Shown here: piece by piece, positions 1 to 7,378 of the stretch
How the letters are laid out: every line of letters starts with the position of its first letter
Position numbering within the stretch: position 1 is the first letter of the stretch
Assembly: GCA_018267575.1 (NCBI GenBank)
Contig: JAFDYF010000105.1
Span: 20,605 to 84,604 of the forward strand
Reading direction: 5' to 3'
Length of the DNA stretch: 64,000 nt
From: Bacteroidota bacterium
GTDB lineage: Bacteria > Bacteroidota > Bacteroidia > Chitinophagales > Chitinophagaceae
The notes under the pieces: model-generated
What the model was told of the DNA's origin: nothing
Database searches by the model: none
Seen by the model: only the letters and a program-made list of their open reading frames with translations
Program-made: the position numbers and the translations under genes

Positions 1-2
1 TT

Positions 3-491
3 ACCGATAATCAGATGGTACATGTTAAGGGAACGATGAATGGAAGTCCAATTGACCGCAATATACTTTTCAAAGAAAACGATGCGGTGGGTTCAGATAG
101 TAGTTCCTATTATTTTCTGAACAATGGTGCCAATTTCTTATTGTTCAATTTGGTCAAGCGCTGGCATTTGTTGAGCAATAAAAAAGAAACGATTAAGATC
201 GATGGTTTGGCCAAGGCAGGTATTGGTCCCTTGGTGCCCCATGTACAGAACAAATTTTTTAATCAACCACCCAATGCGCAACATTTTCAGGTGGGTGGAT
301 GGAATATGGGTGTGGAAGGTACATTGAGAGCTACTTTTTACAACCTGGTTTATATCGAATACAATAATAAACTGGATTATGCCAGGTACTCTGGGTTAAA
401 AATATCGCAGGGAACAGCAAGGCAAGCTTTCGGTACTTATGAAATGATTGTGAACCTTGGCTTCAGTTTTCCCGTAGGAAAAAAATTTTAA
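3..491 (+). CDS. C-terminal part of an outer-membrane-type protein (partial)
   Basis: The reading frame is open from base 3, so the gene almost certainly starts before the window; the first ATG is at 15. The visible 160 residues show alternating hydrophobic and polar segments with many aromatic residues (YYF, FFN, YNLVYIEYNN) and end in a short strand, GFSFPVG, followed by KKF. That is the usual look of the last strands of a beta-barrel or a surface protein in Bacteroidetes. No known family motif is visible, so no function is assigned. It runs convergently towards the LOG-family gene, with two REP-like hairpins in the gap. Partial status is certain if the frame continues upstream; the outer-membrane location is inference. 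Confidence 0.55.
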   Translation, partial: TDNQMVHVKGTMNGSPIDRNILFKENDAVGSDSSSYYFLNNGANFLLFNLVKRWHLLSNKKETIKIDGLAKAGIGPLVPHVQNKFFNQPPNAQHFQVGGWNMGVEGTLRATFYNLVYIEYNNKLDYARYSGLKISQGTARQAFGTYEMIVNLGFSFPVGKKF

Positions 492-501
492 AGGGAATCG
501 C

Positions 502-532
502 ACATTGTCGGACGGAGACCGTATGACGATGT
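502..532. repeat. REP-like palindrome, copy 1
   Basis: The outer arms ACATTGTC and GACGATGT pair with one G-U. An inner stem ACGG/CCGT closes an AGA loop. It sits just after the stop of the upstream gene, between two convergent genes. The same plan (outer arm, AYGG, small loop, CCRT, outer arm) recurs at 552-576 and 33705-33736. Confidence 0.7.
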
Positions 533-551
533 CCTTGGTAAAAGATGATGT

Positions 552-576
552 GGGTCAGATGGAGACCATCAGACCC
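552..576. repeat. REP-like palindrome, copy 2
   Basis: GGGTC and GACCC form the outer arms and GATGG/CCATC the inner stem, with loop AGA and one A-A mismatch between the two stems. It ends three bases before the stop of the LOG-family gene. The outer arms differ from copies 1 and 3 but still pair, which means compensating changes. It may also act as a terminator, though no clear T-run follows. Confidence 0.7.
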
Positions 577-578
577 TG

Positions 579-1310
579 TTAGCTCTTCTCAAGCAACCAC
601 CACAAAGGTTTTCTGCGTCTTAGTTCATAGTTTGTGTTGATATAGGTTTTGATGTGTCGCATGGATTCATCAATGTCATCGGTCAACAGCACCAGCGACA
701 TATCTTCTTTTGAAATGGTGCCCTGCTTCGACATTTCCTCGATGTATTCCCATAATTCCTTAAAATATTCTTTCCCAAATAAAACAATCGGGAAACGCTC
801 CAGCATCTTAGTCTGCACCAGGGTAAGGGTTTCAAAAAATTCATCCATGGTACCAAATCCACCGGGCATAATCACAAATGCGTAGGAATATTTTATCATC
901 AAGGTCTTGCGTACAAAAAAATGGGCAAAAGTGATGGACGTTTGTACATAGGGATTCGGTTGTTGCTCAAAGGGCAATTGGATATTGCAGCCCACCGAGT
1001 GGCCATTGTTTTGAAAGGCGCCGCGGTTGGCTGCCTCCATAATACCGGGGCCACCGCCCGTCAGGGTTGTAAAACCCATGGCGGCAATCTGTTTACCAAA
1101 CTCCACTGCCTCTTTATAATAAATATTGTCTTCCTTGAAGCGGGCAGAGCCAAAGACTGTAATGCATGGCCCTACAAAGTGAAGGGTCCGAAAACCTTTG
1201 ATAAATTCCTTGAAGATTTTCCAGGCAAAGTCAAATTCATAAAACCTGCTTCTGGGCCCTTCCAGATAAATCGGCTGTTTTGCGGGTATGGGTTTTAGAG
1301 GTTGTTGCAT
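579..1310 (-). CDS. LOG-family (TIGR00730) Rossmann-fold protein, putative nucleotide phosphoribohydrolase
   Basis: The 243-residue protein carries both family signatures: GGGPGIMEAANRGA near the first third and PGGFGTMDEFFE in the second half, the second holding the catalytic/binding PGGxGTxxE. Proteins of this family cleave cytokinin riboside 5'-monophosphates or related nucleotides; many bacterial members were once mislabelled lysine decarboxylases. The length is typical. An in-frame ATG at 1337 would add nine residues; 1310 (MQQPLKP) leaves more room for a promoter shared with the divergent exonuclease gene starting at 1357. It is cytoplasmic with no signal peptide. The family call is strong; the substrate is unknown. 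Confidence 0.88.
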   Translation of the reverse strand: MQQPLKPIPAKQPIYLEGPRSRFYEFDFAWKIFKEFIKGFRTLHFVGPCITVFGSARFKEDNIYYKEAVEFGKQIAAMGFTTLTGGGPGIMEAANRGAFQNNGHSVGCNIQLPFEQQPNPYVQTSITFAHFFVRKTLMIKYSYAFVIMPGGFGTMDEFFETLTLVQTKMLERFPIVLFGKEYFKELWEYIEEMSKQGTISKEDMSLVLLTDDIDESMRHIKTYINTNYELRRRKPLWWLLEKS

Positions 1311-1356
1311 AATGATAAATTGTAAATTGCATGGCAATATAACTCAAACATTTTTT

Positions 1357-2133
1357 ATGCCCAATCTAAGGATTATCAGTTATAATCTCAATGGCATACG
1401 TGCCGCCATGAAAAAAGGTTTTATAGAATGGTTAAAAACCAATCCTGCAGATATCATTTGCATTCAGGAAACCAAGGCCCATAAGGACAATGTGGACCAT
1501 AAACAGCTTACCGACCTTGGGTTTCATGATTATTGGTTCAGCGCACAAAAAAAAGGGTATAGCGGAGTGGCTGTTTTCACTAAAATCAAACCCGATCATG
1601 TGGAATATGGCACAGGTCATAAAGTAAGCGATGACGAAGGTCGTGTGATCCAATTGGATTTTGGGGATATAAGATTGATCAATGCCTATTTCCCTTCTGG
1701 AACCTCTGGCGATGAAAGACAAGATTTCAAGTATAAGTGGTTGGATGAATTTTATAATTATTTGGATAAGCTAAGAAAAAAGCATCCCAAGTTAGTACTC
1801 TGTGGTGATTATAATATTGCTCACAAGGAAATTGACATCCATGATCCCAAAGGAAATAAAAATTCATCAGGCTTTCTTCCAGAAGAAAGAGCTTGGATGG
1901 ATAAATTTTTGGGGAATGGCTGGATCGACAGTTTTCGTGAAAAACATCCAGAACCTCATCGCTATAGTTGGTGGAGTCAGCGCTTTCCTTCGGTTCGTTT
2001 ACAGAATAAGGGTTGGAGAATTGATTATATCACAGTGACAGAGCCCCTCAAAAAAAATATTGTGGGGTCAGATATTTTCTCAGATGTAAAACATAGCGAT
2101 CATTGCCCCATTTTTTTGGAGTTAAAAAAATAA
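1357..2133 (+). CDS. xth: Exodeoxyribonuclease III
   Basis: This 258-residue enzyme belongs to the exonuclease-endonuclease-phosphatase fold of AP endonucleases. Motifs follow in the expected order: SYNLNGIRAA at the start, the metal ligand in IQETKA, CGDYNIAH, and the terminal catalytic SDHCPI. It removes abasic sites and 3' blocks during base-excision repair in the cytoplasm. The start at 1357 (MPNLRIISYN) fits the family; the longer frame from 1288 would add residues overlapping the divergent LOG gene. The next gene follows after 15 bases, so the two are probably cotranscribed. Confidence 0.95.
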   Translation: MPNLRIISYNLNGIRAAMKKGFIEWLKTNPADIICIQETKAHKDNVDHKQLTDLGFHDYWFSAQKKGYSGVAVFTKIKPDHVEYGTGHKVSDDEGRVIQLDFGDIRLINAYFPSGTSGDERQDFKYKWLDEFYNYLDKLRKKHPKLVLCGDYNIAHKEIDIHDPKGNKNSSGFLPEERAWMDKFLGNGWIDSFREKHPEPHRYSWWSQRFPSVRLQNKGWRIDYITVTEPLKKNIVGSDIFSDVKHSDHCPIFLELKK

Positions 2134-2148
2134 GATTGAAACAAACCT

Positions 2149-2454
2149 ATGATTGTTTATAATATCACCTGCAAAGTTGATCCTGCCATTGCAAAAAATT
2201 GGTTGATCTGGCAGTTGGAAGAACATATTCCAGAAGTCATGGCCACAAGACTTTTCGATGATTTCAAAGTGCATCGATTATTGGAGCAGAATGATGAAGA
2301 TGGACCTACCTATACCATTCAATATTTTACCAATTCAATGGACCGATACCAACAGTATATTAAAAACCATGCTCCTCTGCTGCGCGAAAAAGCATTCGCA
2401 AAATGGGGCAACCAATTCATTGGTTTTAGAAGTGTAATGGAAGCTGTGCAGTAA
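2149..2454 (+). CDS. DUF4286 family protein
   Basis: This small 101-residue protein opens with MIVYNITCKVD, continues with a ferredoxin-like alternation of strands and helices, and ends with a helix-rich tail (REKAFAKWGNQFIGFRSVMEAV). This matches the DUF4286 proteins common in Bacteroidetes, whose role is not established. It is cytoplasmic, without signal or membrane segments. It lies 15 bases after xth in the same direction and is likely in the same transcript. No catalytic residues can be proposed. Confidence 0.8.
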   Translation: MIVYNITCKVDPAIAKNWLIWQLEEHIPEVMATRLFDDFKVHRLLEQNDEDGPTYTIQYFTNSMDRYQQYIKNHAPLLREKAFAKWGNQFIGFRSVMEAVQ

Positions 2455-2673
2455 TTGTGGAAAATAATTAAAATTATTGCGGTTTATAAAATGTTGTTGT
2501 ACATTCTCACAAACCCTTAGCTGGCAAGCATTCCATGACCTATAGCCGCAAAGCAGCCACTGCATTGCATTTTCAGAGACTGGTCTATTGTTACGCAATT
2601 TTTAATTTTTTCAAGTTTCTCGCTAACCCTTATCCAACGTGGATTTTAGCAATTGTTTTAACTATAAAAAAAT

Positions 2674-2703
2674 TTTGCCTGAATCAAAAAGCGGGTATAT
2701 TTG
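2674..2703 (+). promoter_or_regulatory. Predicted promoter of the HU gene
   Basis: TTTG at 2674-2677 and a perfect TATATTTG at 2696-2703 are separated by 18 bases, matching the Bacteroidetes primary sigma-factor consensus. The start codon lies 30 bases downstream. The preceding spacer (2455-2670) shows nothing else recognisable. Confidence 0.7.
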
Positions 2704-2732
2704 TCGTCGTTAAAATCTTAAAATATTTCATC

Positions 2733-3002
2733 ATGAACAAAGCTGAATTAATCGCAAAACTTGCTGACGATGCTGGCATTACCAAAACACAAGCGAATGC
2801 CTCACTAGATTCTTTTGTTGAAGCCGTCACCAAAACATTGAAAGGTGGTGGTAAAGTTACCTTGGTAGGATTCGGTACTTTCTCCGTATCTAAAAGGGCT
2901 GCACGCAATGGCCGTAACCCGCAGACTGGTGCTGTCATTAAAATCAAAGCTAAAAAAGTAGCTAAATTCAAAGCAGGAAAAGAATTATCTGCCAAATTAT
3001 AA
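2733..3002 (+). CDS. hup: HU-family DNA-binding protein
   Basis: This is an 89-residue histone-like protein: an N-terminal helical dimerisation region (MNKAELIAKLADDAGITKTQ), then GFGTFSVSKRAARNGRNPQT, which is the beta-arm with the diagnostic RNPQTG, and a basic C-terminus. It bends and compacts DNA as a dimer. The start at 2733 gives the classical N-terminus; the frame is open upstream to 2535 but that part is unlike HU and lies across the promoter. A strong terminator follows at 3030, so it is probably monocistronic. Confidence 0.96.
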   Translation: MNKAELIAKLADDAGITKTQANASLDSFVEAVTKTLKGGGKVTLVGFGTFSVSKRAARNGRNPQTGAVIKIKAKKVAKFKAGKELSAKL

Positions 3003-3029
3003 TGCCCAAACAAAGCATTTATAAAAGCT

Positions 3030-3067
3030 CTGACAATGAGCCTGCTTATTGTCAGGGTTTTTTTTAT
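3030..3067 (+). terminator. Rho-independent terminator after HU
   Basis: An eight-base perfect stem, CTGACAAT and ATTGTCAG (3030-3037 and 3048-3055), is followed by GG and a run of eight T. The T-run overlaps a TATTTTTG box at 3065-3072 that probably serves the next gene. Confidence 0.88.
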
Positions 3068-3072
3068 TTTTG
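3065..3072 (+). promoter_or_regulatory. Predicted -7 box for bTHX
   Basis: TATTTTTG matches TAnnTTTG exactly and lies 38 bases before the bTHX ATG. No well-spaced TTTG is seen upstream, where the HU terminator stem sits. Confidence 0.45.
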
Positions 3073-3110
3073 CCATTCATTCATAGCAAACAACAAATCA
3101 ATCGATCATT

Positions 3111-3224
3111 ATGGGAAGAGGAGATAAAAAAACAAAAAAAGGAAAAATTTTCAAAGGTTCATTTGGTAAAACCAGGCCTGCTAAAACAACTAAAAAAGCA
3201 GCCCCAAAGAAAGAAACGAAATAA
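3111..3224 (+). CDS. 30S ribosomal protein THX (bTHX)
   Basis: This tiny 37-residue, extremely basic protein begins MGRGDKKTKKGKIFKGSFGK and continues TRPAKTTKKAAPKKETK. The GDKKTKKGKIFKGSFGK core is the hallmark of bTHX proteins of Bacteroidetes and Thermus, which sit in the head of the small ribosomal subunit. It has its own -7 box in the tail of the HU terminator. It is easily missed by gene callers because of its length. The start is the only ATG that gives the conserved N-terminus. Confidence 0.9.
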   Translation: MGRGDKKTKKGKIFKGSFGKTRPAKTTKKAAPKKETK

Positions 3225-3317
3225 GTTGACCTGTTGATTAGTTGATCTGTTGAATGCCCGGGTATGTATCCATATTGCGGATGTTTAGACAATCAACTTT
3301 TCAACAAATCAATCTTA
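3225..3317. repeat. GTTGA-rich inverted repeat between bTHX and pdxH
   Basis: Several GTTGA units (3225-3255) face several TCAAC/TCAAT units (3292-3313) with a central non-repeated stretch. Similar units occur at 53980-54003, at 50873-50895 and, in coding sequence, at 61602-61648. It may form a hairpin at the convergent gene ends. Confidence 0.55.
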
Positions 3318-3956
3318 GGGCGCCAATCTTTCCATTTTCCAGTTGCCCCCGCCCTGCAATGAATATTGTATCCGGTCATGGAGTCTATTGGGCCTACCCT
3401 GCCAAAATTCTATGTTTACTGGCTTTATGCAATAACCGCCCCAATGCAATGGACGTTTGATCTCCTTCCCCTCAAACTGCTGACGAATTTTCAATTCATT
3501 TTCTTCCAACCATTTTCGGCCTGCAATCACATGGCTTTGTGGCGATGCATGCGCACCAATCCTGCTACCTTCTGGCCTACTGTTGAAATATTCATCATTA
3601 TCCCCTTCGTTCAGTTTTTCAGCAATCCCGGTTATCCTCACCTGTCTTTCCAATTCTTTCCAGAAAAAAACAAGGCATGCTCTTGGGTTCTCCTCCAATT
3701 GATGGCCTTTAAAGCTCTCATAATTTGTAAAGAACACAAAGCCTTTTTCGTCGTAACCTTTCAACAATACAATACGTGCAGATGGGATGCCACTCCTGCA
3801 ACAAGTAGCCAGCGTCATGGCGTTCACTTCGTCGATCTGCGAACGGATGGCTTCTTCCCACCATTTACCAAATTGCTGTATGGGGTCTGCAGGCAGGTCC
3901 TTCTCTAAAAGCGTTTGCATTTTATAATCCTTCCGAATATCGGCTATCGGGTTCAT
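3315..3956 (-). CDS. pdxH: Pyridoxamine 5'-phosphate oxidase
   Basis: This 213-residue FMN enzyme oxidises pyridoxine or pyridoxamine 5'-phosphate to pyridoxal 5'-phosphate. Recognisable blocks are the FMN-binding RIVLLKGYDEKGFVFFTN, ESFKGHQLEENPRA, ASPQSHVI and the C-terminal signature IEFWQGRPNRLHDRI, which is close to the family's signature pattern. The length is that of E. coli PdxH. The protein is cytoplasmic. It stands alone, convergent with bTHX and downstream of a terminator that ends the preceding minus-strand gene. Confidence 0.96.
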   Translation of the reverse strand: MNPIADIRKDYKMQTLLEKDLPADPIQQFGKWWEEAIRSQIDEVNAMTLATCCRSGIPSARIVLLKGYDEKGFVFFTNYESFKGHQLEENPRACLVFFWKELERQVRITGIAEKLNEGDNDEYFNSRPEGSRIGAHASPQSHVIAGRKWLEENELKIRQQFEGKEIKRPLHWGGYCIKPVNIEFWQGRPNRLHDRIQYSLQGGGNWKMERLAP

Positions 3957-3981
3957 GGTGTATGATTAGGTGCTAAAATTA

Positions 3982-4016
3982 CTTAAAAAAGAAAAGACCG
4001 AACATGATGTTCGGCC
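3982..4016 (-). terminator. Terminator after the coiled-coil membrane protein
   Basis: On the minus strand CCGAACAT and ATGTTCGG (3998-4014) form a stem followed by TCTTTTCTTTTTT. It closes the minus-strand gene ending at 4045. Confidence 0.82.
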
Positions 4017-4044
4017 CTTGCAAAAAATATACTTTCCTTCTCAA

Positions 4045-5103
4045 TCACTTTCCTTCTTCGTCTTCAAAATGAGATTTTGAATTTGCAGCCTTTGATAATA
4101 TCGTTTCCATTTCATTTATGCGGCGCAATTGGTTGTCAATTTTTTTATGGTGTTCCGAAACCTGTTGCAGGTCGTTGTTGAGTTCTTCCAAAAAACCTAC
4201 TTTTTTCTGGAACTGCATACGTTGAAAATTCGATTCCCTTAACTTATCTTCTGTATCAGACAAAATACGGCTCAGTCGTTGGTTCTCCTCCCACAGACTA
4301 ATCTGCTTTTGCCTAGCTTCATCATAATCTTTGGTAATCCTGAAATAGGACTCATGAAGCTGTTCATAATCGGGCCCTTTTTGAGGGTTCGACAGCTTGT
4401 TTTCTAATTTCTGTAATTTGTCCTGCAGCAAATTAAAATCTGAATACGCTTTGTTCAACCTTTCACTCATTTCATCGGTAATCCTACGCTGTTGGCGCAA
4501 TTGGTTCGATTCGTCCTCTTTCTCTGCCAATGATTGGCGCAAGTAGTCCAACTGTCTGCTGAGCTGTTCATTTTCTTTTAGCAGACCGGAATATTTATTC
4601 TCGGATTCTTTCAATAGTTCTATCTGCTCAAGCAGCCGGTTCACTTTATTATTATGTTCCGATAGGTTTTCCTGGGCCGACCTTAATTGGGCCAAATAAT
4701 CCACAGACTCACTGGCATGAACAATCTGTACAGGTTGCGCAACTGGATTTTCTGTAGCAGGTGGTTGGCTATGAAGTTTGTACTCCAGTTCGTCCAATTT
4801 CTTGTGCAGTTCCTCTACTTCAATCGTCAGTACTTGTTCGTTTTCTCTGGTCTCTGCCAAGCGCTCACGCAACTGTTGCTGCGCTTTCTCCTGCATGTCC
4901 ATATCATTATAGTACTTCAGTTTCCAGTTGTCGTTTTCACCGATCGTTTCTGGTTCAGTGGAAGTATTGATATTGATGGCTTTCCTCGCATTGAGGAAAA
5001 ATTGAATAGTGAAGCCCAAAATAATCGCTACAAGAAGCGAGATGATTATCTCCGGCAATCCCACAGTAAGCTGAAAAGCTAATAATATTTGATGGATGTT
5101 CAT
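4045..5103 (-). CDS. Membrane-anchored coiled-coil protein of unknown function
   Basis: This 352-residue protein has one N-terminal membrane helix (residues ~15-38, LPEIIISLLVAIILGFTIQF) and then a nearly continuous coiled coil rich in Glu, Gln, Leu and Lys from about residue 60 to 340. A short linker with PPATENPVAQPV interrupts the heptads near residue 115. The architecture suggests an inner-membrane anchored rod facing the cytoplasm, possibly a scaffold. I do not recognise a family. It follows pyrH at 190 bases, but a terminator between them suggests a separate transcript. In many genomes frr follows pyrH; here it does not. Confidence 0.75.
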   Translation of the reverse strand: MNIHQILLAFQLTVGLPEIIISLLVAIILGFTIQFFLNARKAININTSTEPETIGENDNWKLKYYNDMDMQEKAQQQLRERLAETRENEQVLTIEVEELHKKLDELEYKLHSQPPATENPVAQPVQIVHASESVDYLAQLRSAQENLSEHNNKVNRLLEQIELLKESENKYSGLLKENEQLSRQLDYLRQSLAEKEDESNQLRQQRRITDEMSERLNKAYSDFNLLQDKLQKLENKLSNPQKGPDYEQLHESYFRITKDYDEARQKQISLWEENQRLSRILSDTEDKLRESNFQRMQFQKKVGFLEELNNDLQQVSEHHKKIDNQLRRINEMETILSKAANSKSHFEDEEGK

Positions 5104-5189
5104 AACGGTTCGGAAATAATTTTACGTACCAATGTTAAGGGGTTAAAAATGCTTAATTAAACTAGCTTTCAAGGGATTGTGAACCGGGA

Positions 5190-5223
5190 GAAAATAACAA
5201 AAACCACCTGTGGGGCGGTTTTT
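5190..5223 (-). terminator. Terminator after pyrH
   Basis: On the minus strand ACCGCC and GGTGGT pair with one G-U, extended by flanking A/T pairs, and are followed by TTTTTGTTATTTT. The wobble pairs only in the minus-strand RNA, which supports that direction. Confidence 0.75.
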
Positions 5224-5293
5224 CATGCAGGAAAATTACAAAGCTTTTTACAGAAATGCAAGCTAAAATTAAAATAAATATTATATCTATAGC

Positions 5294-6007
5294 CTACACC
5301 TTAACCAAAGTGCCGACTTTGATACCTGTAACCACTTTCAACAGGTTACCCGGTTTGTTCATGTCGAACACAATGATTGGCAAGCTGTTCTCCATGCAAA
5401 GGGTGAAAGCGGTCATGTCCATCACCCGAAGGTTTTGGGATATACACTCTTGAAAAGTAATGGTTTCGAATTTTTTGGCTGTTTTATCTTTTTCAGGGTC
5501 GGCGGTATAGATGCCATCCACCCTCGTCCCTTTTAAAATCACATCGGCATTGATCTCAATGGCCCGAAGAGAGCCGGCAGTGTCTGTGGTAAAATAAGGA
5601 TTACCAGTTCCCGCCCCAAAAATAACCACACGGCCTTTTTCTACGTGCCTGATGGCGCGACGACGGATATACGGTTCAGCGATCTGCTCCATTTTGATGG
5701 CGCTCTGCAAACGGGTATACACACCTATTTTTTCCAAGCCGGCCTGCAGCGCCATGCCATTGATCACCGTTGCCAACATGCCCATATAATCACCATGTGC
5801 CCTTTCGATACCCGTTTCTGCCTCGTTCATGCCCCTATAAATATTTCCCCCACCAATCACGATCGCTACCTGTACGCCAAGCTCCACGATGCTTTTGATA
5901 TCCTGTGCATATTGCGCAATGATGGCATTGTCAAATCCAAAACTCTTATCTCCCATTAAAGCTTCGCCGGACAATTTGAGCAGGATACGCTTGTACTTTG
6001 GTAACAT
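5294..6007 (-). CDS. pyrH: UMP kinase
   Basis: This 237-residue amino-acid-kinase-fold enzyme phosphorylates UMP to UDP with ATP and acts as a hexamer in the cytoplasm. Motifs are YKRILLKLSGEAL at the N-terminus, VAIVIGGGNIYRG (phosphate-binding glycines), GDYMGMLATVINGMAL, the FGAGTGNPYFTTDTA block and NADVILKGTRVDGIYTADP. Length and motif order are those of bacterial PyrH. It is the last member of the rplM-rpsI-rpsB-tsf-pyrH group, separated from tsf by 398 bases containing a tsf terminator and a duplicated repeat. Confidence 0.97.
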   Translation of the reverse strand: MLPKYKRILLKLSGEALMGDKSFGFDNAIIAQYAQDIKSIVELGVQVAIVIGGGNIYRGMNEAETGIERAHGDYMGMLATVINGMALQAGLEKIGVYTRLQSAIKMEQIAEPYIRRRAIRHVEKGRVVIFGAGTGNPYFTTDTAGSLRAIEINADVILKGTRVDGIYTADPEKDKTAKKFETITFQECISQNLRVMDMTAFTLCMENSLPIIVFDMNKPGNLLKVVTGIKVGTLVKV

Positions 6008-6033
6008 GTATATATAGGGTTTTAATTTTTTGT

Positions 6034-6339
6034 AACCAGCATTCGTCCACTATTGAACTTTTATTGCGTCGCACTCTTGTACTATTTGTTCTCTATTCAA
6101 CAAATCACCAGTTGTGATTTCACTCCGCGACCTCTTTGTGTACTTTGTCTTCTTTGCCTCTTTGCGTGAAATATTTCTTCGTTTGGCAACCAGCATTCGT
6201 CCACTATTGAACTTTTATTGCGTCGCACACTTGTACATTTTGTTTTCTATTCAACAAACCATACAGTTCAGTTTCACTCAACAACTTCTTTGTGTGCTTT
6301 GTCTTCTTTGCCTCTTTGCGTGAAATATTTCTTCGTTTG
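6034..6339. repeat. Tandem duplication, period 154 bp, in the tsf-pyrH spacer
   Basis: Two imperfect copies (6034-6187 and 6188-6339) share the start AACCAGCATTCGTCCACTAT and the end CTTCGTTTG at exactly 154-base spacing; the middle has diverged. Each copy contains, on the minus strand, CACAAAG/ACGCAAAG-type units typical of dispersed repeats. There is no coding frame of merit. Apart from this, the 398-base spacer holds only the tsf terminator. Confidence 0.85.
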
Positions 6340-6370
6340 CAAAGAAAAGATTTTTCCCAAAATGTCGGGC

Positions 6371-6397
6371 AAAAAAAAGAGAGCTAGTTGCTCTCTT
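6371..6397 (-). terminator. Terminator after tsf
   Basis: On the minus strand AAGAGAGC and GCTCTCTT form an eight-base stem with a five-base loop followed by a run of T. It lies nine bases after the tsf stop. Confidence 0.88.
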
Positions 6398-6405
6398 TAC
6401 TATTT

Positions 6406-7254
6406 TTATCCTAATTGAACTCTTTTGAATTCGGTCACTTTCGCATCTCCATCCACACTCTTCAGGTAGTCACCAACCGTCTTGCTCGCATCTTTTACAA
6501 ATGCTTGAGCTGTTAAGGTGTTTTCCTTGAAGAATGCATTCAGCTTGCCTTCAGCGATCTTATCAATCATCGCATCCGGTTTGCCGGCCATTTTCGGGTC
6601 ATTCTTGATTTGCTCCGTAACGATCGCCCTTTCTCTTTCCACCACATTGGCAGGAACAGAGTCGGGAGAAACAGCCACTGGGTTCATCGCTGCAATTTGC
6701 ATAGCAATGTCTTTCCCAGCTTCCAGAACAGCCGGTGAATTTTTGGTAAGACCTACCAACACACCCATTCTGTATGCACCGTGAATATAAGCAGCAACGC
6801 CTTCTGCCGTTACTTTTTCAAAGCGGGTCAATTGGATTTTTTCACCAATTTTTGCCACTTGGTCATTAATCTTATCTGCAACCGTAGAACCATCCAACTG
6901 GATAGCCATTACTTCTTCCAATGAGTTGGCATTGTTCTTCACCACTACATCCATGATCGATTGGGTGAAGGCTACAAACTCTGCATTCTTTGCAACGAAA
7001 TCTGTTTCGCATGCCAGCGTGATGATAAAACCAGTTTTTTTATCGGCAGTAGTGGTAGCAATAATCACCCCTTCCTTTGCTTCACGGTCGCTGCGGAGGG
7101 CAGCTACTTTTTGTCCTTTTTTACGGAGATAATCAATTGCCTTTTCAAAATCGCCATCGCTTTCTACCAATGCTTTGCGGCAATCCATCATGCCGGCACC
7201 GGTTGTTTGGCGAAGCTTGTTAATTTCTGCAGCGGTAATTGTTGCTGTTGACAT
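6406..7254 (-). CDS. tsf: Translation elongation factor Ts
   Basis: This 282-residue protein starts with ITAAEINKLRQTTGAGMMDC, the UBA-like N-terminal domain followed by the TGAGMMDCRKAL signature, and has the core motif ACETDFVAKN that contacts EF-Tu, where the TDFV residues insert near the nucleotide site. It exchanges GDP for GTP on EF-Tu. It lies downstream of rpsB in the usual rpsB-tsf order. The 124-base spacer to rpsB contains an inverted repeat of the GGTTTAAGG type instead of the short gap usual for this pair. Confidence 0.97.
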   Translation of the reverse strand: MSTATITAAEINKLRQTTGAGMMDCRKALVESDGDFEKAIDYLRKKGQKVAALRSDREAKEGVIIATTTADKKTGFIITLACETDFVAKNAEFVAFTQSIMDVVVKNNANSLEEVMAIQLDGSTVADKINDQVAKIGEKIQLTRFEKVTAEGVAAYIHGAYRMGVLVGLTKNSPAVLEAGKDIAMQIAAMNPVAVSPDSVPANVVERERAIVTEQIKNDPKMAGKPDAMIDKIAEGKLNAFFKENTLTAQAFVKDASKTVGDYLKSVDGDAKVTEFKRVQLG

Positions 7255-7291
7255 ATAAATACAAAAATTTGAAAATTAAAAAATCAAGGTA

Positions 7292-7369
7292 AAAGGTTTA
7301 AGGTTAAGGGACAAAGTTCATTAGAATTTTTGCCATTCCATATTAAGGAACTTTAAACATTAAACCTTT
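7292..7369. repeat. GGTTTAAGG-type inverted repeat in the rpsB-tsf spacer
   Basis: AAAGGTTTAAGGTTAAGG with AAAGTTC (7292-7319) faces GAACTTTAAACATTAAACC (7348-7366). The same GGTTTAAGG core recurs at 49749-49757 in opposite orientation. Confidence 0.6.
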
Positions 7370-7378
7370 CGTTTCAAC

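Noticed and set aside
1288..1356. Upstream extension of exonuclease III
   Set aside because: The residues are unlike the family and would overlap the divergent LOG gene.
2535..2732. Upstream extension of the HU frame
   Set aside because: The HU N-terminus is conserved from 2733, and the extension crosses a consensus promoter.
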